Source of the DNA: PHAA01 sp963665865
GTDB taxonomy: Bacteria; Bacillota; Syntrophomonadia; Syntrophomonadales; Syntrophomonadaceae
Direction of reading: 5' to 3'
Assembly: GCA_963665865.2 (NCBI GenBank)
Contig: CAXXWF010000001.1
Span: forward strand, 2,728,001 to 2,792,000
Length of the DNA: 64,000 nucleotides
Below are positions 22,722-32,088 of this stretch, piece by piece. Made by a program: the position numbers and the translations under genes. Positions within the stretch are counted from its first letter, which is position 1. Each line of letters opens with the position of its first letter. The notes beneath the pieces were generated by a model, which was given only the letters and a program-made list of their open reading frames with translations, did not search any database and was not told where the DNA came from.

Positions 22722-22757
22722 TTACGGGACATTCCTCCTGGGAGGTGTGTCCCAATA
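22722..22757. repeat. GGGACA/TGTCCC hairpin, copy in the rrn leader
   Basis: GGGACATTCCTCC ... GAGGTGTGTCCC. Nearly the same sequence occurs inverted at 23125-23158, on the other side of the divergent rrn/typA promoters. Confidence 0.7.
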
Positions 22758-22952
22758 CCTTAAAGTTTCATCCCCATACTTTTTTCTTCATCGGAGCCTT
22801 GATGGCTCTAATAAAAGTTCTCGCTGGACCTAGTTCCTTTTACAGAACTAATTTTTTCGCACTTCTCTTTTCTCTTTGTTCAGTTTTATCAAGATCTTCG
22901 CCCCGGTTTCCCGGAACTTCGCTCTCACACTTCCGTGTTGCGCGCAAGAACT

Positions 22953-22981
22953 ATAATATCATCCCTCCTGACAATTGTCAA
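22953..22981 (-). promoter_or_regulatory. rRNA operon promoter
   Basis: Minus strand TTGACA (22981-22976), 17-base spacer, TATTAT (22958-22953). About 260 bases before 16S; the leader between has no ORF. Confidence 0.8.
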
Positions 22982-23058
22982 CACAATATCGCACTTAAAA
23001 TTAAATACATCTTAAGTTTCTTGTTATTTGCGACAATTATACTTAATAAACAAAAAGT

Positions 23059-23087
23059 TTGTATATGCCGGCCGGCCCTGATATAAT
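23059..23087 (+). promoter_or_regulatory. typA promoter
   Basis: TTGTAT (23059-23064), 17-base GC-rich spacer containing GGCCGGCC, TATAAT (23082-23087). Divergent from the rrn promoter 80 bases away. Confidence 0.75.
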
Positions 23088-23124
23088 AGAACAGTTGCAC
23101 CGATAATCACGCCATATAATGAAT

Positions 23125-23158
23125 AGGGACACACCTCGCCGAGGAATGTCCCTGTAAC
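23125..23158. repeat. GGGACA/TGTCCC hairpin in the typA 5' leader
   Basis: AGGGACACACCTC / GAGGAATGTCCCT, stem-loop between the typA promoter and ribosome site. Inverted relative to the copy at 22722. Confidence 0.7.
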
Positions 23159-23178
23159 ATAGGAAGGGATTAAAAAAA

Positions 23179-25002
23179 ATGAAGCAAAAACAGCTTAGAA
23201 ATATAGCTATAATCGCTCATGTTGACCATGGCAAGACCACCCTGGTTGATAAGCTATTAAAACAGAGCGGCTTTTACCGCACCAACCAGGTAATGCCGGA
23301 TAGAGTCATGGACAGCAATGATTTGGAACGGGAACGTGGTATTACCATTTTATCTAAAAACACCAGTATTCATTATGAAGGTATTAAGATTAATATTGTC
23401 GATACCCCAGGTCATGCAGACTTCGGCGGTGAAGTGGAACGGATTGTCAAGATGGTGGATGGAGTTCTACTACTGGTTGATGCTTTTGAGGGCCCCATGC
23501 CCCAGACGCGTTTTGTATTAAGAAAAGCACTGGAAGCAGGTCTGAAGCCCCTTGTGGTTATTAATAAAATAGATCGTCCTGATGCTAGGCCGCAGGAGGT
23601 TCTGGATGAAATCCTGGATCTATTTATTGATCTGGGCGCTCATGAAGATCAGCTTGACTTCCCGGTCATGTACACCTCTGCCAAAATTGGATTTGCTAAT
23701 ATTGACTTGGAGGGCACCTGCACAGATATGAAGCCTTTGCTGGATATGATCATTTCGGTCATACCTGTTCCCAAAGGTGATGAGGACGGCCCCTTGCAGA
23801 TGGCTATTTCTTCGATTGATTATGACAGCTATGTCGGTAGAATTGGAGTGGGACAAATATGCCGGGGTACCATCACCAAGGGTCAGGAACTGATTCTATG
23901 CAACCCAAGCGGCAAGGAGAAAAGGGTCAAAATTAATACCTTGTATGCTTTCGAAGGTCTAAAGAGGCTGGAGATTCTGGAAGCCAGTGCCGGTGAAATA
24001 GTAGCAGTATCGGGAATCGAGGATATGACCATCGGCGAGACTCTTTGTGCGGTTGATGTCATAGACCCTATCCCCTTTATAAATATCGATGAACCTACTC
24101 TTTCTATGAATTTTGTAGTTAATAATAGTCCCATGGCCGGACTGGAGGGGACTTATGTCACCAGTAGACATCTTCGGGAGCGTTTGGAGCGCGAACTTCT
24201 TTCCAATGTATCCTTACGGGTAGAGGAAATTACTCCAGATTGTTTCAAGGTATCCGGACGCGGCGAGCTGCATTTATCTATACTAATAGAAACTATGCGT
24301 CGGGAAGGCTATGAGTTTGCGGTAACCCGACCGGAAGTAATAACCAGAATTGTTGATGGAGTTGTAAACGAACCAATAGAGAAACTATTCGTGGAGGTTC
24401 CCTCTGATTTTGTAGGCACAGTCATCGAAGGTCTAGGCTCTCGCAAGGGTGAAATGATACACATGGGAAATGGTACGGGCAGTACCATAGAGTTGCAATT
24501 TTTGATACCCGCCCGCGGTTTAATTGGGTACCGCTCGGAATTTCTAACTGATACTCGCGGCAACGGTATAATGAATCATATATTTGAAAGCTATGAACCC
24601 TATAAAGGGGACATTACGATCCGAAGCCGGGGTTCGCTAGTGGCCTCAGAAAGCGGAATGGCTGTAGCTTACGGCCTGTTCAATGTCCAGGAAAGAGGCA
24701 GCCTGTTTATTGATGCCGGTGTAGAGGTATATGAAGGTATGATTGTAGGAGAGAATGCTCGTAACGTCGATATTGCGGTCAATGTTTGCAAGAAGAAACA
24801 CCTGACCAACACTCGTTCTTCCAGCGCCGACGAAGCTCTGCGTTTAACTCCGCCATTGTTAATGTCCCTGGAAAAATGCCTGGAATTTATTAATGATGAC
24901 GAACTGCTGGAAGTAACCCCTAAGTCTCTAAGACTGCGAAAGATGATTCTGGATAAAGACCAGCGCGCCAAAGCAGAAAAAAATAAGAATCGGGCTTCCT
25001 AA
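23179..25002 (+). CDS. typA: GTP-binding protein TypA/BipA
   Basis: Ribosome-associated translational GTPase of the EF-G family, involved in 50S assembly and stress. The 607 residues begin with AHVDHGKTTLVDKLL (G1), ERERGITI (G2), VDTPGHADFGGEVER (G3) and NKIDRPDARP (G4), followed by beta-barrel, EF-G III/V-like and TypA-specific C-terminal domains. Ribosome site GGAAGGG. The stop codon lies inside the terminator hairpin. Confidence 0.96.
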   Translation: MKQKQLRNIAIIAHVDHGKTTLVDKLLKQSGFYRTNQVMPDRVMDSNDLERERGITILSKNTSIHYEGIKINIVDTPGHADFGGEVERIVKMVDGVLLLVDAFEGPMPQTRFVLRKALEAGLKPLVVINKIDRPDARPQEVLDEILDLFIDLGAHEDQLDFPVMYTSAKIGFANIDLEGTCTDMKPLLDMIISVIPVPKGDEDGPLQMAISSIDYDSYVGRIGVGQICRGTITKGQELILCNPSGKEKRVKINTLYAFEGLKRLEILEASAGEIVAVSGIEDMTIGETLCAVDVIDPIPFINIDEPTLSMNFVVNNSPMAGLEGTYVTSRHLRERLERELLSNVSLRVEEITPDCFKVSGRGELHLSILIETMRREGYEFAVTRPEVITRIVDGVVNEPIEKLFVEVPSDFVGTVIEGLGSRKGEMIHMGNGTGSTIELQFLIPARGLIGYRSEFLTDTRGNGIMNHIFESYEPYKGDITIRSRGSLVASESGMAVAYGLFNVQERGSLFIDAGVEVYEGMIVGENARNVDIAVNVCKKKHLTNTRSSSADEALRLTPPLLMSLEKCLEFINDDELLEVTPKSLRLRKMILDKDQRAKAEKNKNRAS

Positions 25003-25022
25003 ATAGGAAGTCCGGTTTTTGT
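24991..25022 (+). terminator. typA terminator
   Basis: CGGGCTTCCT / AGGAAGTCCG with loop AAAT, then a run of T. The typA TAA sits at the top of the stem. Confidence 0.85.
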
Positions 25023-25025
25023 TTC

Positions 25026-25388
25026 TTACCCAAACCTAACGCTGAGCTGCTCTCCTATTTCGATTTTATTCCGCTCGGCCTCACCAGCTTTTAGTTCCAG
25101 CACATAACGAGCCTGATGGTGGGAAGCCATCGAACCTGGATTCAGGTTAGCGCAGACATCAACCACCTTATACTTCTTATCAAGAAAAACGGTATCAATC
25201 GGAAACTGCATACCGAAGCAATGAATAGATGAGCATGGCGATAATAAAAGTCCTTCACCTTCTTGGAGGCCTTTCCTACCAAGCAAGCCCTTAAAGCGGG
25301 TGAAAAATCCGTTGGCTACTTCAATTCGCTCTGCAATAAGTTCTCTAATATCCGCATGGTAAACCTGGCAGTAACGTTTTTTTATCAT
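25026..25388 (-). CDS. DUF192-family protein
   Basis: 120 residues matching DUF192: RFKGLLGRK, SIHCFGMQFPIDTVFLD and a C-terminal VLELKAGEAER block. The function of the family is not established. It overlaps the tadC stop by four bases (ATGA), so it is co-transcribed with the pilus genes and lies last in the operon. No signal peptide is seen, unlike many DUF192 proteins. Confidence 0.8.
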   Translation of the reverse strand: MIKKRYCQVYHADIRELIAERIEVANGFFTRFKGLLGRKGLQEGEGLLLSPCSSIHCFGMQFPIDTVFLDKKYKVVDVCANLNPGSMASHHQARYVLELKAGEAERNKIEIGEQLSVRFG

Positions 25389-26311
25389 TTCATTGTCTCC
25401 ATTAATTGCAGCACTGTAGGTCCTAGAAGGATCAAGAAAATTGTGGGAAAAATAAATAATACCATGGGTAAGAGCATCTTAATGGCTGCCTTCATAGCTT
25501 TTTCCTCCACCTTTTGCCTGCGGACTATCCTCATTTGTTCGGATTGGTTTCTTAAAACATTACTAATACTTACTCCCAGTTGGTCTGCCTGAATTATCGC
25601 CCCCACAAAGTTGTTTAAGTCATCCACATCATTACGCAGACCCAGGTCCCTCAGGGCTTCTTTGCGGGTTTTCCCCATGCGCATTTCCTGTAAACTTTGA
25701 GCAAATTCCTGAGCTAATGGTCCTGGGGACTTTTGAATCACCCTTTGCAGGGCTGCATCAAAACCTAAACCCGCCTCAACACTTATTGTCAAAAGATCAA
25801 GCACATCCGGTAATCCTTTATTAATTGCTGCCTGACGCCCGGAAGTTTTGATTCTAAGAAAGCTGTACCATAGTAAATATCCGCCCATAAATCCCGAAAC
25901 AACCTCCAAATACTGCACTTCGGCAGTTGCGCGACTGATACTGGCAAGTATATAGACTATAATGGCAAGTACAGCTGCGGTCGCATATTGTACGGATATA
26001 AATTCTGAAGCACTCCATCCTAGCGGCCTGCCGGCATAAATTAGTTTCTTTTCAGTCAACTCTCTCTGTTTTAACGGTGTATACTTTTGGGTAAAAGCAG
26101 AGGCTTTATGCAGCATGGGCTTGTATATTCGATCCTTAAAGGAATTTTGAAGCTCGTCTTCAAGCCCTCCACTATTTTGAGGAGTTAACCTTTTTAATTT
26201 CTCTAACCGTAGGCCAATCAAAATTTTTCTACTGAAAATAAGCTTTAGGCACACAAATACCAAGCAAAAAATGCTGAGAAATACTGCCAGCAGGATATAT
26301 AGCAAGAACAA
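25385..26311 (-). CDS. tadC: Tad pilus inner-membrane platform protein TadC
   Basis: 308 residues with a GspF/T2SSF domain (about 165-300: LPDVLDLLTISVEAGLGFDAAL, interrupted here only for naming) and hydrophobic segments at the N-terminus, centre and C-terminus. Pairs with TadB to form the assembly platform for the Flp pilus. It follows tadB by six bases. Confidence 0.88.
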   Translation of the reverse strand: MFLLYILLAVFLSIFCLVFVCLKLIFSRKILIGLRLEKLKRLTPQNSGGLEDELQNSFKDRIYKPMLHKASAFTQKYTPLKQRELTEKKLIYAGRPLGWSASEFISVQYATAAVLAIIVYILASISRATAEVQYLEVVSGFMGGYLLWYSFLRIKTSGRQAAINKGLPDVLDLLTISVEAGLGFDAALQRVIQKSPGPLAQEFAQSLQEMRMGKTRKEALRDLGLRNDVDDLNNFVGAIIQADQLGVSISNVLRNQSEQMRIVRRQKVEEKAMKAAIKMLLPMVLFIFPTIFLILLGPTVLQLMETMK

Positions 26312-26317
26312 CCCTCC

Positions 26318-27280
26318 TTAGAAATCTATGGTTACTACCTTACGGATCAATAAGAAGCCAATAATTTCGGAACCAATGGCAAACCCCAGAATCATCAACC
26401 CAGCTCTCCGTTCAAGGAGCTGGCTAATATAATCTGGACTGACTAACATTAATAATGCAAACATCCCGACTGGCAAAAGGCCGATCACCATTCCAGATAT
26501 TCTGCCCTGAGCGGTTAAGGTCTTAATTTCACCTTTAATACGGATACGTTCGCGAATAGTATTAGATATGTTTTCGAATATTTCGGCTAGATTACCGCCA
26601 ATCTGTCTCTGGATTAATACTGCAGTGACCATTAAATCAAGATCGTCGCTTTCCACCCGTCTGATTAGGTTTTGCAGGGCCTGTTCAGTAGTGTTGCCCA
26701 GGTTTATTTCCCGCATAGTTCGTCTAAACTCTACCGCCAATGGCCCATTCATTTCTCTTCCGACCAGATCCATAGCCTGCTGAAAACTATAACCTGCCCG
26801 CAGTGAATTGATCATAACCGTAAGGCAATCTCCGATTTGCTGGTTAAGCTCGTTTAACCTTGTCCGCTTGCGATGTTTAACAATGAAACTTGGCAATAAT
26901 ATACCCACACATGTCAAAAGCAGCCCCGGCCCAACTCTGCCAAAGACAACAAATCCCACTACCCCTCCCATAACGCTGGTTAATAGGTTTAGGCCAATGA
27001 ATTCTTCCCCCCGCAGCAAGATGTTGGCTTTGGACAATTCCAACTCCAGTTTACGAGTATAGTACTTGGGGGCGAATATTTTACCCAGTGCACTCAAAAA
27101 GTTCTTGAAGTCGATTTTGGGGCGGCTTTTTATTGTTTCGACTGCCTCTTCGCTGCTGCTCTTGTTTAAGTTATCGATGCGCTTTTTTATATGATCACGA
27201 TTACTAGTAGTTAATTGATGAAGGCCAATTACGAAAAGAACCACTGTCATAAAAGTAAGTGCGCTAATAATCCCTGCCAT
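26318..27280 (-). CDS. tadB: Tad pilus inner-membrane platform protein TadB
   Basis: 320 residues with an N-terminal membrane helix, a central pair around residues 110-145 and a C-terminal pair; the T2SSF domain carries INSLRAGYSFQQAM and VTAVLIQRQIGGNLAEI. The ribosome site is GGGGGAAATTTAAT-ATG. Works with TadC and the TadA ATPase. Confidence 0.88.
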   Translation of the reverse strand: MAGIISALTFMTVVLFVIGLHQLTTSNRDHIKKRIDNLNKSSSEEAVETIKSRPKIDFKNFLSALGKIFAPKYYTRKLELELSKANILLRGEEFIGLNLLTSVMGGVVGFVVFGRVGPGLLLTCVGILLPSFIVKHRKRTRLNELNQQIGDCLTVMINSLRAGYSFQQAMDLVGREMNGPLAVEFRRTMREINLGNTTEQALQNLIRRVESDDLDLMVTAVLIQRQIGGNLAEIFENISNTIRERIRIKGEIKTLTAQGRISGMVIGLLPVGMFALLMLVSPDYISQLLERRAGLMILGFAIGSEIIGFLLIRKVVTIDF

Positions 27281-27295
27281 ATTAAATTTCCCCCA

Positions 27296-28660
27296 TTAAT
27301 TTGATAAAGGGTGGAAAATTTCGGGAGAAAGGACAATTCCCTCTGTTTCCATCCGAGTTAGAAACCTAGGTGTGATTCCGGTGGCATGATGCCTGCCCAT
27401 GATTTTTCCCTGATCATTGACACCTTTTTGATCAAAGAGAAAAATGTCCTGCATTTGAATCGTATCACCTTCCATACCTAAGACTTCGGTTATGTGAGTA
27501 ATGACGCGGGTACCATCCCGCAGGCGGCTTTGTTGAACGACCAAATCAATCGCCGATGCAATCTGCTGCCTGATAGCCCGCACTGGCAGATCCATACCGG
27601 CCATTAAAACCATAGTCTCAACCCGGGACAGCATGTCGCGGGGGGTGTTAGCATGCCCGGTGGTAAGTGAGCCATCATGACCGGTATTCATAGCCTGCAG
27701 CATATCAAGGGCCTCACCTGCACGTACCTCTCCCACTACAATCCGATCGGGGCGCATACGCAGGCAATTACGTACCAGATCACGAATAGTAATGGCTCCT
27801 TTACCTTCAATATTAGCTGCCCTAGTTTCGAGACTTAGAACATGGTCTTGATTTAACTGCAGTTCGGCAGCATCCTCTATAGTGACAATCCGCTCATCAC
27901 TGGGTATAAACGAGGCCAAAACGTTTAGCAGGGTGGTTTTACCACTCCCGGTTCCGCCTGAAATAAATATATTAAGTCGTGAATTCACGGCTGCTTCTAA
28001 TAACTTGGACATAGGTGCATTCAAAGTTCCGAATCGTACCAGGTCGGTTATAGTGTAAGGACTCTTGGAGAACTTGCGGATAGTAATGCTGGGCCCTTTA
28101 AGTGAAAGAGGCGGAATAATTGCATTAACCCTTGATCCGTCTGGCAGGCGTGCATCAACCATGGGCTGACTCTCATCAATTCTTCTGCCGATCGGGGAAA
28201 CGATTTTATCGATAATGTGCATAACGTGTTCGTCATCGCGAAAGACTACTTCAGAGCGTATCAGCTTACCTTTTCTTTCCACATAGACTTGCCGGGGTCC
28301 GTTGACCATAATCTCCGTGATATCATTATCCTTTAACAGTGGTTCAAGCGGGCCGAAACCAAGCACTTCATCCGTAATCACAGCAGCAATTGCCTGTCTT
28401 TCTGAGTATGGCAGAAAACCAGCTTCCCGCTCCAGTATACTGATTACCATCTCTTGAGTCTTTTTGGCCAGAATTTCCTGGGACAAATCGCTTTGCTTCA
28501 ATTCTTGATCTATTTTCTCAATCACTTCCTGGTGAACTTTTATTTTAAGATCACTATATTTATCAACTTTTTCGTTTGGTACTGGAAGCTTTTCCTTCAA
28601 TGGCAGAGGTTCCCCATATGTAGAACCTCTTTTATCATTTAAACGTTTTGCCAGTGACAT
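27296..28660 (-). CDS. tadA: Tad pilus assembly ATPase TadA/CpaF
   Basis: 454-residue secretion ATPase of the VirB11/CpaF family that powers pilin polymerisation at the cytoplasmic face. It shows the Walker A box FISGGTGSGKTTLLNVL, VTIEDAAELQL (Asp box), MRPDRIVVGEVRAGEALDML (Walker B) and TTGHANTPRDML (His box). Starts 13 bases after tadB's upstream neighbour context and follows cpaE by two bases. Confidence 0.94.
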   Translation of the reverse strand: MSLAKRLNDKRGSTYGEPLPLKEKLPVPNEKVDKYSDLKIKVHQEVIEKIDQELKQSDLSQEILAKKTQEMVISILEREAGFLPYSERQAIAAVITDEVLGFGPLEPLLKDNDITEIMVNGPRQVYVERKGKLIRSEVVFRDDEHVMHIIDKIVSPIGRRIDESQPMVDARLPDGSRVNAIIPPLSLKGPSITIRKFSKSPYTITDLVRFGTLNAPMSKLLEAAVNSRLNIFISGGTGSGKTTLLNVLASFIPSDERIVTIEDAAELQLNQDHVLSLETRAANIEGKGAITIRDLVRNCLRMRPDRIVVGEVRAGEALDMLQAMNTGHDGSLTTGHANTPRDMLSRVETMVLMAGMDLPVRAIRQQIASAIDLVVQQSRLRDGTRVITHITEVLGMEGDTIQMQDIFLFDQKGVNDQGKIMGRHHATGITPRFLTRMETEGIVLSPEIFHPLSN

Positions 28661-28662
28661 TT

Positions 28663-29898
28663 TTAAGCTCTCCTATCTAACAGTTTGTTCCAAAAAGATC
28701 TTTTCTCCCTTTTTTCGCGAATATCTTTCTGGTAACCGTAATCTTTTAGAATCATATCTGCTAAGCGTGCCACGGCTTTGCTTACCTCAGACTGCGGATG
28801 GGAAAGTATAAAAGGCATACCCTTATTGGCAGCAGTGACTACGATCTGGCCATCACTGGGAATTTGATCGGCAGTCAAAAAATCAATCGTCTGTTCTACA
28901 TCGCTGATATCAATGCCAAATTGCTTGGAAGCACGATTAATCACCAGTTTGCTTTTTCCGTTGTGATGTAAACTATCCAACAGATTGAGGCTTAGTTTGA
29001 GGTTTTTTACTGAAGGTACGTCCATTGACATAACTATGACAATTTGATTAGACATATCCAGAGCAGTTAAGAGGGTTTCGGAAAAGAACGGCGGTGAATC
29101 AACCACTACATAATCAAAGTTCTGCCTCAAAACCGCCAGGATTTTTTCCACGTGTTCAGGTAAGATTAATTCAGCATCCTCGGGCTTAAGAGGAGCGGCC
29201 AATATCCTAATACCTGAACTATGAGGAATTAGATAGTTGTCTATTAACTGCATATCCCAGTTGTTACGTTCTTGCACTAACTCAGCAATTGTGCGGCGAG
29301 GCTGGATATTAAGATAAACGGCAACATCTCCAAACTGCAGATCAAGGTCCACCAGAGCGACTCTTTTCCTGGTTTCACGGGCGATTTGAACAGCTATATT
29401 AACAGATAAGGTCGTTTTGCCTGTGCCGCCTTTGGCTCCGAAAATAGTAACCAACTGGGGTACCTTGTGCTTTTGCTGCTTATCTTCTAATCGTACTGAA
29501 GCAAAGCTTGCTAATCGAGTTTTCTCGGCAAGAAAAATTCTGCGTACTGCTTCTGCTATTTCACCAGTTTTAATGTTACCTTCCAGCAGATAATCTCTGG
29601 CGCCGGCCAACATAGCCTTTTTAATATATTCAGTTCCCGATTCATTTCCTATAATAATAACCCCAACCTCGGGGTGGGCAAGGGTTATTTTTTCGGCAGC
29701 TGTGATCCCGTCCATAACTGGCATTTCAGAATGCATGATAACAATATCGGGGAGCAGATGCTCGGTTTTATTAACCGCATTGTCTCCATTAAATGCTTCC
29801 CCAATAATTTGCAGGTCCTGTTCCTGGGAGATACTGTCGGTTAACTCCCTGCGGTATTCAGCCAAACCGCTTACAATCAAGACCCTGATCTTATCCAT
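28663..29898 (-). CDS. cpaE: CpaE/TadZ-like protein: pseudo-receiver plus MinD/ParA ATPase
   Basis: 411 residues. Residues 1-125 resemble a response-regulator receiver, but the phosphoacceptor position reads IVIMHSEMPVMDG, with His where DxxMP proteins have Asp, so it is probably not phosphorylated. The rest is a MinD/ParA ATPase with deviant Walker A GAKGGTGKTTLSVN and VVVDSPP. This type places the Tad machine in the cell. Ribosome site AGGGGAG. Confidence 0.88.
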   Translation of the reverse strand: MDKIRVLIVSGLAEYRRELTDSISQEQDLQIIGEAFNGDNAVNKTEHLLPDIVIMHSEMPVMDGITAAEKITLAHPEVGVIIIGNESGTEYIKKAMLAGARDYLLEGNIKTGEIAEAVRRIFLAEKTRLASFASVRLEDKQQKHKVPQLVTIFGAKGGTGKTTLSVNIAVQIARETRKRVALVDLDLQFGDVAVYLNIQPRRTIAELVQERNNWDMQLIDNYLIPHSSGIRILAAPLKPEDAELILPEHVEKILAVLRQNFDYVVVDSPPFFSETLLTALDMSNQIVIVMSMDVPSVKNLKLSLNLLDSLHHNGKSKLVINRASKQFGIDISDVEQTIDFLTADQIPSDGQIVVTAANKGMPFILSHPQSEVSKAVARLADMILKDYGYQKDIREKREKRSFWNKLLDRRA

Positions 29899-29977
29899 TG
29901 GTGTTATGCTCCCCTTTCAGTTCAGAATATATATTAACTGCATAATTTACTAATTGCACATCTGTGGACCTTTTCTA

Positions 29978-30712
29978 CTAAACCTTTCCGGCAGGCACAG
30001 CAGCGGGAATATTAAATCCATCGTCTCCAAAGGGTATTGGATTAGCTGTGCTTTGATCCGCGGGAGAACGAAGTAAGAGACTAATATTCCCTCTTTGCAG
30101 GGCCATTTTTAACCGCAGAGAATCCTCTAGACTAACGGCTACCGTGGCAGTCTTGGCTGGGACTGTTTTGTCAGAGGCGGCTGATTTTGCTGGAGATAGG
30201 TTGGTACCAACGGCCAGTACTGTCACGTTTTGCAGAACGACCACGGAACGTGGCAGCGTCGGGTTCTGTCCTATGGATATTTCAGCAATAATATCCACCC
30301 GATCCCCTCCTTTCAGCATACCGGCAACACCGCTAACTTCATCGATAGGTACTGACATAGCGCGGTAACCCTCAGGGACTGCATAGGCGAGCCCTTCCCC
30401 AGTATCGCCCGGTTTTATGAGCTGGTTCGCCGTGATCACTTGACCCTTATTAATAGTAATTAGCGAAACTTTCCCAACAGCGTCTTTTATATTGATAATC
30501 TCTTTACCATTTCTAAACTCAGTGGGAAATGATTTCAATTCCATCATTGTAGTGGCAATAGCAGTGTTCGCCGGAATATCCTGAGCAGCAACCAGCACAT
30601 CAGAATAGGCAAGGTTGGCTGACTTATTCACATGGCTCAAATAATTATAGACCAGATAAGCCGCCATTAAACCAAAAATCAGAGCCAGTATAAAGATCAG
30701 TTTGTGTCGCAT
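29978..30712 (-). CDS. cpaB: CpaB/RcpC-like Flp pilus assembly protein
   Basis: 244 residues with one N-terminal membrane helix, then an SAF domain (VAAQDIPANTAIATTMM, GQVITANQLIKPG) and the RcpC-type region GDRVDIIAEI. Likely periplasmic-side pilus assembly factor binding cell wall. Of two ATGs I prefer 30712, six bases after AGGAGAG, to 30718 which touches it. Confidence 0.85.
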   Translation of the reverse strand: MRHKLIFILALIFGLMAAYLVYNYLSHVNKSANLAYSDVLVAAQDIPANTAIATTMMELKSFPTEFRNGKEIINIKDAVGKVSLITINKGQVITANQLIKPGDTGEGLAYAVPEGYRAMSVPIDEVSGVAGMLKGGDRVDIIAEISIGQNPTLPRSVVVLQNVTVLAVGTNLSPAKSAASDKTVPAKTATVAVSLEDSLRLKMALQRGNISLLLRSPADQSTANPIPFGDDGFNIPAAVPAGKV

Positions 30713-30731
30713 TACCATCTCTCCTTAGGTG

Positions 30732-31682
30732 TTATTGAACCAGTTTTGCTGTATATAATCCGAAATCCTGGCCACCGGGATCGCTTTCGCCTTGAACTAC
30801 CCCCTGAATAAATTGGCCTGTAACCTCAGAGTCACCACCATTGCCGGGCACATTGGAAATCAAGAAAAGTGCAAATCCGACAACCCTGACCTGTTTATTG
30901 GAAGTGGTTTGATCACCCTTTTTATCAGTCAATAAGACGTAGTCAACTATCGGAATTAATCCTATGCAAGGGCAACCAAGAACATAGTGGCCGATGGTGC
31001 ACTCCGGTATATGCGGGCACGCCGTAATCCGATAGTCTATCCCGGTCTCAGTGGGACCGCTCATATTACCGTCTTCGACATCAACCAATTCGTTTATCCT
31101 CAGAATATCACTGTAACCATACTTCAAGTTTTCTTCGTATACGCTTGCTCCATTACCCCCCAGGGCAAGTGCTCCGCGCCAGCCACCATCAATAGTATCC
31201 TTGGCGCCGCCCTTAAGGGTTACTATATCTCCTAGAGTCCAAACATCTTTCATTACGGCCAGGGGAAGCGCTCCGCTTACACCTGTGATGGCCTCTAAAC
31301 GTGCCAGAGCTTCCGCTGCTACAAGCCCTGATTGATGACCAATAGCCTGTGCAAAGCCAAAATTGACGGTTTTATGCGCGGATACAAAAACAGCTCGGTT
31401 CGATTCCAGAACTTGCGGAGTGTCGATTATCGAATCAGACGGGCGATTGCTAAGTGCGAAACCATTGGCTGAATCTACCGCTTGACTGGGGTTCCCGGGC
31501 AGATCCTGGATTCCTGCCAAGGCAGCAGCATCAACCGTAGTTTGCAGACGGGAGCGGGTTAAGTACATCGCACCAGCATCCGTAACCATAGCCGCCATTC
31601 CCATTAAAACCGTTAAGCAGATTACCAAAATTATGATTGCACTGCCTTTTTCTTCACGAATGACCCTAAACACCGTTCTCAT
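30732..31682 (-). CDS. TadG-like pilus-associated membrane protein
   Basis: 316 residues. The N-terminus reads EEKGSAIIILVICLTVLMG, a pseudopilin-like cleavage site (KG-S) followed by one membrane helix, then the TadG/putative Flp signature TRSRLQTTVDAAALAG. The rest is an extracytoplasmic domain with a Cys cluster (ACPHIPECTIGHYVLGCPC) that could form disulfides or bind metal. Four bases after tadE. Confidence 0.75.
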   Translation of the reverse strand: MRTVFRVIREEKGSAIIILVICLTVLMGMAAMVTDAGAMYLTRSRLQTTVDAAALAGIQDLPGNPSQAVDSANGFALSNRPSDSIIDTPQVLESNRAVFVSAHKTVNFGFAQAIGHQSGLVAAEALARLEAITGVSGALPLAVMKDVWTLGDIVTLKGGAKDTIDGGWRGALALGGNGASVYEENLKYGYSDILRINELVDVEDGNMSGPTETGIDYRITACPHIPECTIGHYVLGCPCIGLIPIVDYVLLTDKKGDQTTSNKQVRVVGFALFLISNVPGNGGDSEVTGQFIQGVVQGESDPGGQDFGLYTAKLVQ

Positions 31683-31686
31683 CCCC

Positions 31687-32088
31687 TTACTCCGCTCGCA
31701 TTATTACTTGGGCTGAGACTATATATGGATTTCCGGTAATCGCAGAAATTATCGGTATATTGATCTCAACTGGGTATTCTAAATCTATGGTCACAGGATT
31801 TCCAGATATACGTTCCACGGGTTCAGGTGTAATGTCCAGGTCCAGTTTAGTCGAATCCAAAAAAGAGCATCTATCATTAACAATTATGGTAATATCTTCG
31901 TCAGGTGCCCCCAAGGCTGCGGCGCGAGCCCCTTCCCGGGCAGCATTGTTAATAGCTAAATCAATCGCATAAATTTGGCCAAATTCTATAATCCCAAATA
32001 TAATTAATAATAATATGGGCAAAACAATGGCTAACTCTGCCATGGCTTGGCCTCGTTGGTTTTTTATTCTAGAGTTTAACATGGACAT
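31687..32088 (-). CDS. tadE: TadE-like pseudopilin
   Basis: 133 residues with the TadE signature: NQRGQAMAELAIVLPILLLI, where the site is G-Q-x5-E and a hydrophobic helix follows, then AAREGARAAALG. Processed by the neighbouring prepilin peptidase. I start at the ATG at 32088, which overlaps the tadV stop as TGATG. Confidence 0.85.
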   Translation of the reverse strand: MSMLNSRIKNQRGQAMAELAIVLPILLLIIFGIIEFGQIYAIDLAINNAAREGARAAALGAPDEDITIIVNDRCSFLDSTKLDLDITPEPVERISGNPVTIDLEYPVEINIPIISAITGNPYIVSAQVIMRAE

